Below, piece after piece: positions 1-9,300 of a DNA stretch of 64,000 nucleotides. Source of the DNA: Nitrospira sp. (lineage in GTDB: Bacteria > Nitrospirota > Nitrospiria > Nitrospirales > Nitrospiraceae); contig JAUYAO010000050.1 in NCBI GenBank assembly GCA_030692565.1, forward strand, positions 1 through 64,000. The letters are read 5' to 3'. The number at the start of each line of letters is the position of its first letter. The stretch's first letter is position 1. The notes beneath the pieces were generated by a model. It did no database searches. It was not told the origin of the DNA and saw only the letters and a program-made list of their open reading frames with translations. The position numbers and the translations under genes were made by a program.

Positions 1-142
1 TCTGCCCCTCGGCACAGGTCAGAATAATCCGGGCCCGTTGCGCCAACGCCTGAGCGGGTTTCGGGCGGCGCGTCCACTGCTGCAAGGTCTCTCGTTCAGT
101 TGTCGTCAAGGTCAGCGGAGCTGTCGGTCGTCCCGTTCGCAT
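1..142 (-). CDS. IS630-family transposase, N-terminal fragment cut by window edge
   Basis: The minus strand opens with ATG at 142 and reads 47 codons without a stop before leaving the window. The start MRTGRPTAPLTLTTTERETL and the stretch RAQALAQRARI-like 'QALAQRARIILTCAEG' are typical of the N-terminal helix-turn-helix of IS630-type transposases. A good Shine-Dalgarno (GGGAGG) lies 5 nt upstream. The catalytic DDE part would lie beyond base 1, so activity cannot be judged. It marks one edge of the accessory island. Family identification is from recognition of the N-terminus only. Confidence 0.75.
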   Translation of the reverse strand, partial: MRTGRPTAPLTLTTTERETLQQWTRRPKPAQALAQRARIILTCAEGQ

Positions 143-185
143 GGCGTCCTCCCTTCGATACCTGAGGACACCAGCGAGGCACAAC

Positions 186-2888
186 TTATTCCACGGACTT
201 CAGAGACAGGACACTAGCTGCGAACTGAGAAACTAACCCCGCCAGCGTCATGTTCTGGTCGACCATGTCGTGGGGGATGAGCATGTATTTCCATGGTTTT
301 CCGCCGTTGCTGAGGGCGTGGGTCGTGGCGCGGGTGCACCAGGTGACGGCTGCCTCTTTCTTGGCAAGCACTTCTGGCGTGGTCATTTCATTCTTGGCTT
401 TGGGTTCGAGCATGTAGATGCAATCTGCTGCTTCGGCTACAAAATCAGGCTGGTAGTCATGTTCCGAGACTCCCTGCTTATAGGAAATCTGGAATTGCCC
501 AGAGGCCGGTCGGAACCACTTCTGTGAGTCTCGGTCCAGGATAATGGCCAGCCGTCGCTCGGTGTCGGAGTCAAACTTTTGCACGGAATACAGACCTCTC
601 TGAAATCCACCAAAGAGCATCTGTGCGATCCGGCTCCGATCTTCGACAGTTTGACGAAAGTCCTGGATCGGTTCACCGTCTCTCGCCGTATAAGCGCTAG
701 GCTTCAGATCTGTGAACCCTTTACTGACCACCACATCGTAGCCTATGGCCTTCTCCCACTGATGCGCCTGCATTTGTGCATGGACGAACGCGGCCAGCTG
801 CTTCTGATGGTAGATGAGGACGTTCCTCGCCTCCTCTTCGGAGAGATATGAGCGAAGGTGTCTGACCAGTTGGCCAGCGAGGTCATACAGCAGGTCAGAG
901 TGTTCGTCGTAGCTGATGTCATCAAGATCAACGAGTCCTCGGACCAAGTAATCTTCGAGCCGTTGCTCAGGCTGCATCCGCGCACCACAACTCAACGTCG
1001 CCTGTTCGTGAGTCCGAAGAATTTGGATCAGCAGGTCCCGTTCGACCGGCTGGTAGTGGATGTTCGCGCAATCCAAGGTAAAAGCATGAAACCCGGTGGT
1101 CACCTCACCCCTTGGCACAACTAGAATTCTTGGGATATCGATCGATTGCCGCACGACAAGCTGAGCCGTCTTGGCGACAACCTCTGCAATACTGGGGACA
1201 GCGGCCATGCCAGGTAGGGCCTGCTGACTTGGAGTTAAGGACTGTTTTACTTCTTCGACAATCTTCGCCTGAATCTCTGGCTTTAATAGGTCATTCGAGG
1301 AAGGCAGGTTCTCGTATTTTTGAATGATCTTGTACGCCGCCTGCGCAATCCCTCGCTCCGCTTCTCCCGCAAAAATGGGAGTAGTTTGCGGCGGCCCATC
1401 AGCAGGACCAGTCAGGGAGGCTCCGTGCAACTGTTCCTCGATCTTTGATTGAGCGACCACCGTTCGCATCTTTTGAAGATCATTCACCGGGTCCAAAAAC
1501 ACCTGGGCTAGACGGATCATGGAGTCGGGTTTGTTGGCCTCATCGATGATTTCTTGGAAACGGTCATGGGCCACAATGTTCAGGCGATCTACGGTGCTCA
1601 CCTCAGTTCGCTTGCCATAGGGAAGCCGGAGACCGCGTCCGATGGATTGCTCAATGAGGGTTCGCGCGTTGGCTGCGCGGAGTGGAACGATCGTGTAGAG
1701 ATTCGTCACGTCCCAACCTTCCTTCAGCATGTTCACGTGAATCACAATCTCGGTCGGCTCATCTGGGCTTTCGACGGCAAGAAGACGTTGAACCATCTCG
1801 TCTTCTTCCGCGCCCGTCTTACTGGAGTCCACCTGAATCACCTTGTCTCTGTATCGGCCTTCGAAAAATTCAGGTGACTGAATCAGTTTCATCAGCTGTC
1901 CCGCATGCGTCGTCTCGCGGGCGATAATGAGCATGAAGGGCTTCACTACTCGCTGCCCTGTCTGCCTTGCGTAGGTTTCCAGCTCCACCTTGGTGTTCTC
2001 GTGAAGACGCACGCCATCCTCCAGCTTGATCTGCTCAAGCTGAGCGGCATTGAACTGACTCGGGTTGAAATTCTTCTGCGTGACCACGGCAGGCTCTTTG
2101 ACAAACCCATCGGCCATCGCCTTAGCCAACGAATAGTCATAGATCACGTTCTTGAACGGCACCGGGCCTTGGGTGGACTCCACGAACGGCGTAGCTGTGA
2201 GTTCCAGCCCGAGCACAGGTTTCAGTTCGTTGATGGCCCGCACACCGGCTGACGCCCGGTAGCGGTGGGATTCGTCCATGAGCAAAACAAGATCATCAAG
2301 GCCTGCCAAATATTCAAAATAGCTCTGGCCGATGTATTCAGACAGGCGCTTGATCCGTGGCGCTTTGCCGCCGCGGACCTCCGAGTTGATCTTCGAAATA
2401 TTGAAGATGTTGATGTGGACCTCTTGCCCAAACCCAGGCAAAGGCGTGTGGCGAGCCGCGACACCGGACTCGTAGTTGTCTCCCGTGATAATCGTTGGCG
2501 GTTCGGTTGCAAACTCGGCGATTCCGGCAAAAACGTACTTTGATGTGTTCGGCGTAAAGTCGGTGATCAGCTTGTTGTAAATAGTCAGGTTCGGCGCCAA
2601 GACAAAAAAGTGATTGATGCCATGGGCAAGGTGAAGATAGCTAATGAACGCGCCCATGAGCCGGGTCTTGCCGACACCGGTGGCCAAGGCAAAGCAGAGA
2701 GAGGGGAATTCCCGCTCAAAGTCCGTGACGGTCGGGAACTCACTTTTGATCGCCGCCAGCGCAGCTGCGAGGTCCGCTCCCTTCTTCGGCGGGACAATCT
2801 CCGTGATCCGATCAAGAATCTCCAGCGAGTGCCGCTGCGGAGGTCGCAGGCTCAGGCGTCCGGCAATGGCATTCACGTGGCGGTTCAT
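186..2888 (-). CDS. res: Type III restriction enzyme Res subunit (SF2 helicase plus endonuclease)
   Basis: This 900-residue protein is the ATP-dependent translocase and nuclease of a type III restriction system. Near the N-terminus are a Walker A motif (ATGVGKTR, about residues 69-76), a Walker B/DExH box (DESH, 205-208), the TATPF motif III and the GLRLP-type motif VI (QSIGRGLRLPYG). Near the C-terminus is a PD-(D/E)xK nuclease core, with D815 in YQPDF and E828-P-K830 in LEPKAK. All key residues are present, so it looks intact. Its partner methyltransferase is at 3901-5538, about 1 kb upstream on the same strand, with three small genes between. Family length is normally 850-1000 residues. 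Confidence 0.9.
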   Translation of the reverse strand: MNRHVNAIAGRLSLRPPQRHSLEILDRITEIVPPKKGADLAAALAAIKSEFPTVTDFEREFPSLCFALATGVGKTRLMGAFISYLHLAHGINHFFVLAPNLTIYNKLITDFTPNTSKYVFAGIAEFATEPPTIITGDNYESGVAARHTPLPGFGQEVHINIFNISKINSEVRGGKAPRIKRLSEYIGQSYFEYLAGLDDLVLLMDESHRYRASAGVRAINELKPVLGLELTATPFVESTQGPVPFKNVIYDYSLAKAMADGFVKEPAVVTQKNFNPSQFNAAQLEQIKLEDGVRLHENTKVELETYARQTGQRVVKPFMLIIARETTHAGQLMKLIQSPEFFEGRYRDKVIQVDSSKTGAEEDEMVQRLLAVESPDEPTEIVIHVNMLKEGWDVTNLYTIVPLRAANARTLIEQSIGRGLRLPYGKRTEVSTVDRLNIVAHDRFQEIIDEANKPDSMIRLAQVFLDPVNDLQKMRTVVAQSKIEEQLHGASLTGPADGPPQTTPIFAGEAERGIAQAAYKIIQKYENLPSSNDLLKPEIQAKIVEEVKQSLTPSQQALPGMAAVPSIAEVVAKTAQLVVRQSIDIPRILVVPRGEVTTGFHAFTLDCANIHYQPVERDLLIQILRTHEQATLSCGARMQPEQRLEDYLVRGLVDLDDISYDEHSDLLYDLAGQLVRHLRSYLSEEEARNVLIYHQKQLAAFVHAQMQAHQWEKAIGYDVVVSKGFTDLKPSAYTARDGEPIQDFRQTVEDRSRIAQMLFGGFQRGLYSVQKFDSDTERRLAIILDRDSQKWFRPASGQFQISYKQGVSEHDYQPDFVAEAADCIYMLEPKAKNEMTTPEVLAKKEAAVTWCTRATTHALSNGGKPWKYMLIPHDMVDQNMTLAGLVSQFAASVLSLKSVE

Positions 2889-2964
2889 GCTGATGTGGCT
2901 CCAAGACGCGCAGGTGCCTTACTGGGACCGATCCCTAAACTGGTGGAGGACCTGCTCAGTCCAA

Positions 2965-3258
2965 TTACGCGACACGAACCATGTCCTTCTCAATGAGAGG
3001 ACGCATGCGCGGTTTCAGGGCGTCCTCTGTGACAAGATCGACGGCAGTTCCGAGCAGGGCCTCGAGATAGGCCTTCAGGTCCATGTACCGGTTGAACGTG
3101 GCAGCGTCCTGAAATTCCACCAGGATGTCCACGTCGCTGTCGCTTCGCATGTCATCCCGGGCGGCCGACCCGAACAGGCCCAGCTTCTTCACGCCAAACC
3201 TGACGAGAATGTCTTCTCGTCGGCCGGCCAACAGAGACAAGATTCGCTCTTTGTTCAT
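2965..3258 (-). CDS. Minimal nucleotidyltransferase (MNT/MntA-like)
   Basis: This 97-residue protein has the nucleotidyltransferase signature GLFGSAARDD followed by SDSDVDILVEF, that is GSxARxD...SDxDxxV, with all acidic metal ligands present. Such minimal nucleotidyltransferases are normally antitoxins that AMPylate a HEPN ribonuclease toxin. No HEPN partner is recognisable beside it, so it is either orphaned or works with another gene of the island. It sits between DUF2283 and res on the same strand, with a strong ribosome binding site (GGAGGATCAAGC before the ATG). The family is certain; the role here is inferred. Confidence 0.85.
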   Translation of the reverse strand: MNKERILSLLAGRREDILVRFGVKKLGLFGSAARDDMRSDSDVDILVEFQDAATFNRYMDLKAYLEALLGTAVDLVTEDALKPRMRPLIEKDMVRVA

Positions 3259-3455
3259 GCTTGATCCTCCAGCTCACTCATTGCTCGTAATCCCTGGGGT
3301 CCGTCTCCCGGCGTGCAAAATGATGAAGTCGATGCCTGGACCGGCTCCCGGCTAAATGAGTGATACAGTTCAAGTTCGCCGCAGGAGCAGTACCAATCGT
3401 GGTCACCTCGTGATCGTTCCGAATCACTGCATGATCACCGCTTCGGAGAGGCCAA

Positions 3456-3650
3456 CTAGGCAACCGCGTATTCGACGGATTTGGGATTCTGCACCCGCTT
3501 CGAGGCGTTGAGGATTTCCATGCCTACGATGTTCCCGTCCTTGTCATAGTCCAGAATAACACCGGGCTTGTCCTGGTCGCTCTCCTCGACCGGGGCATCA
3601 CTGAATTCAATCGTGAGCACGTCCACTTCTTCGTCATATTTCACTTTCAT
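3456..3650 (-). CDS. DUF2283 domain protein
   Basis: This 64-residue protein begins MKVKYDEEVDVLTIEFSDAP and ends with GNIVGMEILNASKR, the pattern of the DUF2283 family of small beta-rich proteins. I chose the ATG at 3650 because GGAGGAAGCC sits just upstream; an in-frame ATG further out would add 44 unrelated residues. Its start overlaps the end of the DUF4258 gene by 4 bp (ATGA), so the two are translationally coupled. DUF4258/DUF2283 pairs recur in bacterial genomes and look like toxin-antitoxin modules, but I know of no proven biochemical function. Confidence 0.85.
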   Translation of the reverse strand: MKVKYDEEVDVLTIEFSDAPVEESDQDKPGVILDYDKDGNIVGMEILNASKRVQNPKSVEYAVA

Positions 3651-3904
3651 GGCTTCCTCCAATATTTGCTGATCTTGCTGGTGCGGTAGACCGTCACCAC
3701 GACAGGGGGATTCACCGTGTCGTTGACCATCGCCCGCAAGAGATAGCGCTTTCCACCGATCTCCACGCGCGACTGGTAGCATGTGATATTGTCCACCTCG
3801 GGCACCTTCTGTTCCGGCGCACGCAACACGTCCTCCAAGAGCGATCGCGACAGTTTACGCTTTTCCAGCTCTTCCAGCACATGCTTCGAGTAGTGAAACG
3901 TCAT
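3647..3904 (-). CDS. DUF4258 domain protein, putative toxin partner of DUF2283
   Basis: This 85-residue protein begins MTFHYSKHVLEELEKRKLS and carries the features usual in DUF4258: an N-terminal SKHVLEELEKR helix, a central YQSRVEIGGKRYLLRAMV strand pair and a C-terminal VVVTVYRTSKISKYW. The fold class resembles small RelE/BrnT-like toxins. It overlaps mod by 4 bp upstream and DUF2283 by 4 bp downstream, so mod, DUF4258 and DUF2283 form one chain of overlapping genes. A toxin role is inference from size, pairing and context. Confidence 0.8.
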   Translation of the reverse strand: MTFHYSKHVLEELEKRKLSRSLLEDVLRAPEQKVPEVDNITCYQSRVEIGGKRYLLRAMVNDTVNPPVVVTVYRTSKISKYWRKP

Positions 3905-5538
3905 CGTCGTGGGTTCCCCTCGGCAAAGTCGAGTCCCTGTTGGCCAGCGGGGGCCGGAGCCTTCGGCAAATTCTCGATCTTGAGACTGTAATCGTCATGG
4001 CCCCATTCGCAGCGGGTGAGCACGGTCTTGGGAATCTTCTTGATCGTGAGATTGGGATACTTATCGGGCTTACCGCGGAAGGCCGAACACATCACCAAAA
4101 GAGAGCGCTCTTCGCCGACTTCGTCGCTCAGCGCCTGCAATTGGTCGTGACTCAGATTCTGCGTGGTGACATAGATGAAATCGCGCTCTGTGGAATGGCC
4201 ATGTTGCCAATAGACAGCATCGCTTGGGTCATAGGTGAAGCCCTCCAGCTTGCAGACCGCTTGAGCGAGCATGGCGGGATTGTAGGCCTTATTGATGACC
4301 CAGTTGCCCCATTTGTCCTTCTCCAGCAACGACGGCGCAAGGTGGTAGTAACGGAATCCACCGCCACCTTTCCATCCAACTGCTTCCGTGATACCGCCCT
4401 TGTCCTCATCATCAATGACCTTCTTGAGCCGGGGAATAATGTGCGTGTGGCAATGCTCGCCTAGTTCCACCATGATCCAGCGCCGCCCCATCTTGTGCGC
4501 CACTGCGCCTGTCGTACCGGAACCACCAAAGGAGTCGAGGACCAACTCTCCACGATTAGTTGCAATCGTAAGAATGCGTTGCATCAATCTTTCTGGTTTT
4601 GGCGTGTCAAAAGCATCTATCTTTCCGAATAAGGCGTGAATTTCTTTCTTTGCCTCGTCAGTGTGCCCGACTTCATCACTTGGCCACCAAGTCCAGGGAA
4701 CCAATCCTTCTACTTCAGAGAGGTAGCGGATGATATTGGGCTGTGAGTTGCCATCCTTGCCAAACCACACACGCCCCTCAGATCGAAGCCTTTCGAAAGT
4801 TTTCTGGGAAAGCCCCCAACACCGACCTTCAGGAGGCCTGTGTGCTTTCCCCCCAGGTGCAATAATTTCGTAGAATTGCTCAGAGGTAGCATGTCCCTCT
4901 TGAGCAGTCATAGGGATAGGGCGCCACCGACCTTTGGGATCCTTATTTGAGTTTTTATATACCTTTGCCTGGTCTTCGGTTAGGGGGACTTTATTCCGCC
5001 GTTCTTTGAATCCTGGCGGGTCCTTAGCGTAAACAATGACATACTCATGGACGTCACCAATGGCCTCCCGATTTTCTCTGGAGTAGCGCTTTTGCCAAAC
5101 ATTCTGCGCTATAAACTTGTCACGACCTGCAACTTCATCCATTAGGACCCTAAGGTACGGCATTTCATCATCATCAATTGAGATCCACAAAGTCCCATCT
5201 TGACTGAGAAGGGTCCAGAGAAGTTCCAATCTAGATCGCATCAACGTGAGCCATGTTGAATGCTCTAATCCGTCATCGTAATGTGTAAAAGCAGAACCCG
5301 TGTTGTAGGGCGGATCAATGTAGATGCACTTGATCTTGCCAGTAAACTCCTGCTCAAGTGCCTTGAGCGCCAACAGGTTATCGCCGAAGATAAGTCGGTT
5401 ATCAAAAATGTCATGGTCGGTGACCCGGTGCGCTGCATGGTGGGACTTCTCGCGGTCCCCCAACAAGATACGCGGCTCCAGCTTCGGCCGGTTCTCCTTC
5501 CCAATCCAGGTTAGCTCAAGCTTTGTCTTGCTGGCCAT
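3901..5538 (-). CDS. mod: Type III DNA adenine methyltransferase Mod (beta class)
   Basis: This 545-residue site-specific DNA methyltransferase has the catalytic motif IV DPPYNTG (DPPY at 75-78) ahead of the AdoMet-binding motif I DSFGGSGTTG (335-344), the beta-class order typical of type III Mod subunits. The DPPY motif points to N6-adenine methylation. The variable region between the motifs (about 150-310) would carry target recognition. With Res at 186-2888 it should form a type III restriction-modification system. Its first 46 codons have a diverged second copy at 9510-9648 in a chimeric fragment. Base composition of the central part (4600-5300) is more AT-rich than its flanks, consistent with a swapped recognition domain. 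Confidence 0.9.
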   Translation of the reverse strand: MASKTKLELTWIGKENRPKLEPRILLGDREKSHHAAHRVTDHDIFDNRLIFGDNLLALKALEQEFTGKIKCIYIDPPYNTGSAFTHYDDGLEHSTWLTLMRSRLELLWTLLSQDGTLWISIDDDEMPYLRVLMDEVAGRDKFIAQNVWQKRYSRENREAIGDVHEYVIVYAKDPPGFKERRNKVPLTEDQAKVYKNSNKDPKGRWRPIPMTAQEGHATSEQFYEIIAPGGKAHRPPEGRCWGLSQKTFERLRSEGRVWFGKDGNSQPNIIRYLSEVEGLVPWTWWPSDEVGHTDEAKKEIHALFGKIDAFDTPKPERLMQRILTIATNRGELVLDSFGGSGTTGAVAHKMGRRWIMVELGEHCHTHIIPRLKKVIDDEDKGGITEAVGWKGGGGFRYYHLAPSLLEKDKWGNWVINKAYNPAMLAQAVCKLEGFTYDPSDAVYWQHGHSTERDFIYVTTQNLSHDQLQALSDEVGEERSLLVMCSAFRGKPDKYPNLTIKKIPKTVLTRCEWGHDDYSLKIENLPKAPAPAGQQGLDFAEGNPRR

Positions 5539-5574
5539 TGCTCTTCCGTCAATTTCAAAATATCAGTCGCATGT

Positions 5575-8196
5575 TTACCGATTTGCACGCCCAGCTCGGA
5601 CTATGGGACGGACACGTGCCGCCTCACGGATGCCCTCCAGCGCAACTTTCATTTGCTCGTATACACTTACCGCGAGTGGGCTAGCAGTCTCCAAAGTTAC
5701 CGCGATACCGTATGGAATCGACTCGGCAAGCGTGCTCCCCGCTTCCAATCGACAATTGACCTGTATGGGAGCGGTGTCGCCTTGGGCTATGGGCACAGCC
5801 TGCTCGCCTTCCAGAATTTCGTGTTGGACGGTGCCGCGGGTGGCAGCGTTATGATCGACGTCGCGTCGTTTCAATTGCAGTTGTTCTACTGGAGGGTCGA
5901 ACCACAGATCGGCGATCCGGTAGGAACGGTGACGTGTGTTGATCGGTGTGAGCCACGCCAGGCTAATGGTCATCCGTCGACCAACACGCTGCGCGCTCAG
6001 AGCCGATGGAAGCGGGACTCGATAGACATGTGCTTCGCCGGTATTAAGACGGCCACAACCGAGCATGATGACGCGTTGGTCTGTACACACGCTGCCGCGA
6101 ACCCAGTCAGCTTGGCCATATCCCAGAAACTGTGCACAGGCACGCTTCACACGATTCCAACGCGCAGTGCCATTGTCTCGCTCATTCAAGGCAGCATCAA
6201 TCACGGACTGAAGGTCGCTCCAAGAAGCTCCATGAACAAGTAGAGCCTTTAGCAGAACCGAGATCAGCTCATCCGAAAGGGTGTCGCCTCCGGGTTCGGC
6301 ACGAAGCGCGTTGATTTGTTCATACAATTGGGCCGCCCGGCGAGCGGTCAGAGCCGTAGCATTGCTGGTCCCACAGGCTCGCGTGGTGTGGTTAGGTGGG
6401 ATCGCTGTTCCCCCAGGAGCGGCCACCTGCTGACCCAGCTGAGTTTGGTTTTGCGGTATTTTGAGCAAGGCGGGGTCAGAGCCGCCACTCATTATCTGTG
6501 GAACATAGTGTTGTCGACCACCGGCAACGAGGATGTCCGGCTTAATGGAACGACGAAACCCGCTAGCCACAGAAGAAATAGGGCTGCAATAGGTGGCATT
6601 GCGGAGAGGGTCGACAATAGTTGGCGTTGGGCTATTAGGCCCTAGGTCCGCGTGTACAGCTCCCACGGTAAGCGCATTGATGGACTCTGACGGAGCAAGC
6701 AGGCGTCTTTCTATGCGATTACGTGCCATAGCGCGAAATGTTTGTGCACGCAGATTCTCGTCGGAAAGGGTCGCTAACTGCGCTGCAGGTACCTCAAGAG
6801 CAATATCCTCGTAATGGTTACCTGCACTGACGATGAATACGACTTGGTATTTCCAGGCAAGCCAGTCCAGCAAGCGAGCCCAAGGACTCATCTCACGATC
6901 GAAGAGCTGATTGGCGTCTCCGATGCTGAAATTGATCGCCTTAACTGTCGGCGCCACCGCAGGCGTTACCCCATCACCTTCGAATATCCGCCGCACTGCA
7001 CGAAAGGTTAGGTCGACTGGCAGACTTCCTTCTGGCAACTGCTCCCATCGGATGTTATAGATGTCAGGGCGACCGGGATGCATGATTGGACGTGCATAGA
7101 CTGGGCGTTGCAGCGCACCATCGTTCGCATCCAGTTCTCCGTGAACGATTAGGGAGGCCATCGCGGTACCGTGACGCTGCTCACCAGCATTGTATCGAGT
7201 AGAAAACTCATCTGGATCGTCTATGATTAGTCGATCTTGTAGCGTCGCATGGTTTTCGAGCGGGAGACCATCTAATAGACCTACAACGGGATCACCTTGG
7301 GGAATGGGTTGTTGGCGAAAGCTTCCCGGCACCGACTCGGCCGGATGGGCGATGGCAACTTGTCCCATTGAACAGAAATACTTGATGTCTGTCAGACGCA
7401 GAAGTTTTGTGTCCTGGCCTGCATTGAGTGCATCAATAGTAGCCTGGACCTGAGACGCAGGCAGATCGACGAGTACACCATGGTAGTCGATCTCTGGAAT
7501 TGCAGATTGAGTAATACACTGACCACGAACTTCCCGAACAACATTCTGGAGCCGTCCATAAGCCTCAGCTCGCTTTCCAGCCGATTGACGGCACCATAAC
7601 TCAACTTCAAAACGGATCGTTGCTCTATTTTCGGCAAGGCATTCATTCCACCATTCAAGAGTATGGCGCTCTTGCAGACGGTCCCTCACGCTCCATGGGC
7701 GCACATCGTTCAGGTATTTGAAGATCGAGGCTAACGTCCCAAAGTTACGTGGTAGCTTTTCATCCCTTGACCGACACCAGATTCTCCATAGCTGGACGAT
7801 TTCGGTTAATTTTGCTTGGTTACTCATAACAATGAACAAGCGTCCAGGCAGTGGTGTCACGGAGGCACTCTGTTCAAAGAAGGCTGGAGATGGCTCAGCA
7901 ATATCAACTTCAAAGTCCCCAAGCCATTCCATTCCTCCGATTCGCCGAACGACATTCTGGAAATCTGAAACGGACCCTGCAACTTCGAATACGACGACCT
8001 GCTCTGGGTCAAGGCCAGCCGTGTCTGCGCGGACTATTCCAAAACTCTGGGAGAGAGCTTGAAAACGAGAAGCAAGCCGTCTCTTCTGCTGCGCCTGGGT
8101 TGGACGTCGCGGAGGTGGTGGTGGAAATGCCGATGATAAGACCTGCCTGGCAGCAACAGTCGCGGCGGGAAATATAAGGATTGGTTTATCGGGCAT
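5575..8196 (-). CDS. S8 (subtilisin-like) serine peptidase paired with AAA+ ATPase
   Basis: This 873-residue protein has a full subtilase catalytic set: Asp309 in VVGLLDG, His342 in RHGTAMAS, the oxyanion Asn460 in VSAGNHY and Ser611 in CGTSNATA. There is no signal peptide, so it should act in the cytoplasm, unlike secreted subtilases. The first 300 residues form a separate N-terminal region and the last 200 a C-terminal beta-rich region. It follows the AAA+ ATPase gene after only 12 bp and is almost certainly co-expressed with it. Such ATPase-subtilase pairs recur in variable regions and are suspected conflict or defence systems; that role here is inference. Confidence 0.85.
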   Translation of the reverse strand: MPDKPILIFPAATVAARQVLSSAFPPPPPRRPTQAQQKRRLASRFQALSQSFGIVRADTAGLDPEQVVVFEVAGSVSDFQNVVRRIGGMEWLGDFEVDIAEPSPAFFEQSASVTPLPGRLFIVMSNQAKLTEIVQLWRIWCRSRDEKLPRNFGTLASIFKYLNDVRPWSVRDRLQERHTLEWWNECLAENRATIRFEVELWCRQSAGKRAEAYGRLQNVVREVRGQCITQSAIPEIDYHGVLVDLPASQVQATIDALNAGQDTKLLRLTDIKYFCSMGQVAIAHPAESVPGSFRQQPIPQGDPVVGLLDGLPLENHATLQDRLIIDDPDEFSTRYNAGEQRHGTAMASLIVHGELDANDGALQRPVYARPIMHPGRPDIYNIRWEQLPEGSLPVDLTFRAVRRIFEGDGVTPAVAPTVKAINFSIGDANQLFDREMSPWARLLDWLAWKYQVVFIVSAGNHYEDIALEVPAAQLATLSDENLRAQTFRAMARNRIERRLLAPSESINALTVGAVHADLGPNSPTPTIVDPLRNATYCSPISSVASGFRRSIKPDILVAGGRQHYVPQIMSGGSDPALLKIPQNQTQLGQQVAAPGGTAIPPNHTTRACGTSNATALTARRAAQLYEQINALRAEPGGDTLSDELISVLLKALLVHGASWSDLQSVIDAALNERDNGTARWNRVKRACAQFLGYGQADWVRGSVCTDQRVIMLGCGRLNTGEAHVYRVPLPSALSAQRVGRRMTISLAWLTPINTRHRSYRIADLWFDPPVEQLQLKRRDVDHNAATRGTVQHEILEGEQAVPIAQGDTAPIQVNCRLEAGSTLAESIPYGIAVTLETASPLAVSVYEQMKVALEGIREAARVRPIVRAGRANR

Positions 8197-8208
8197 GCAG
8201 CCCCTATT

Positions 8209-9180
8209 TTAACGAGACTCGGAACATGCCCGGGACTTCCAAGCGGATAGCCGTTCCTGAGCGATTTTCTGAACATTACCGTTAGGAATCGTGAGAACGT
8301 AACGGCGAGCGAGGTCTCGCACGAAGTCCTCGATATCTGAATAACTCGCGCCGCGAAATGATTTCGAAAAACTACCAGGTCGCAGACCGCGTGCGAATTC
8401 CAATTGAGCAAACAAGCGATTGAGGAACACGGTTACTTGTTCCTGTGTAGGACGAGGTAACTCCAGGCGAAGCTGAAACCGACGCCAAACGGCGCGGTCT
8501 AACAGCTCCCGATGGTTCGTAGCCGTTACAACGACAACGTGTGGGGGCAAACTGTCGATCTGCAGCAAGAGCGCACTGACCACACGTTTGATTTCTCCTG
8601 TTTCGTGTTCATCACCGCGTTCTTTCCCCAGGGTCTCGAATTCGTCAAAAAATAGGACGCAGGCTCGTTGTCTGGCATAGTCAAAAACTTTTCGCAGGCG
8701 AGTCGCTGTTTCGCCCAAATAACTTCCGATAATACCTTCGTATCGGATCGATAGCATGGGTACCATAAGCTCATGTGCAAGAGACTCTGCCAAAGATGTT
8801 TTGCCATTTCCGGGTGGCCCGACTAAGAGCACTCGATGTCTCGGTGAAAGGCCAAAAGACCGTAGAAGGTCAGCACGTCGATGCTCCTCTATCAGAGAGC
8901 GACACTCTTTGGCCACTATCGGCGGCAAAATAAGACTATCAAACTCACGTTCGGGGGAAGCCTCATAGACCAAGTCTCCAACTGGAGATGTAGAAGAACT
9001 GATGGGCTTGGGCTGACCATGAGCACCGTTGGCATAAGCAGCAGTCAGTTGATCTGCAAGCATAGTGTGTTTCTTGGCTCGCTCTTCTGCAATTAGGGCT
9101 TCAACAGCCTGACGGAAACGTGGATTAGAGGTGTCTTTCCCTGTCTTTATTAGGGAAATCAAAAGATCAGATCTTGCCAT
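8209..9180 (-). CDS. AAA+ ATPase, partner of the S8 peptidase
   Basis: This protein of about 323 residues has Walker A GPPGNGKT, a Walker B LFFDEFE, a sensor-1 ATN (VTATNHRELLD) and an arginine-finger region AVWRRFQ, the FtsH/VPS4-like AAA pattern. I placed the start at the ATG beginning MARSDLLISLIKTG because this is the usual N-terminus of the group; an ATG at 9249 would add 23 residues and has a poorer ribosome site. The core is preceded by a helical N-terminal region of about 100 residues. It probably unfolds or delivers substrates to, or gates, the adjacent peptidase. The ATPase call is firm; the joint function is inferred. Confidence 0.85.
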   Translation of the reverse strand: MARSDLLISLIKTGKDTSNPRFRQAVEALIAEERAKKHTMLADQLTAAYANGAHGQPKPISSSTSPVGDLVYEASPEREFDSLILPPIVAKECRSLIEEHRRADLLRSFGLSPRHRVLLVGPPGNGKTSLAESLAHELMVPMLSIRYEGIIGSYLGETATRLRKVFDYARQRACVLFFDEFETLGKERGDEHETGEIKRVVSALLLQIDSLPPHVVVVTATNHRELLDRAVWRRFQLRLELPRPTQEQVTVFLNRLFAQLEFARGLRPGSFSKSFRGASYSDIEDFVRDLARRYVLTIPNGNVQKIAQERLSAWKSRACSESR

Positions 9181-9300
9181 ATCGAGACTACTTTCTGAAG
9201 AGCCGCCAGTCCCTCTAACTCCACAAGGGATATCTAATTGATAGCGCATCCTATCATGAAGAAGGCATCGTCCTCGACGGGTTTCTCAGACCTCGTTGGA

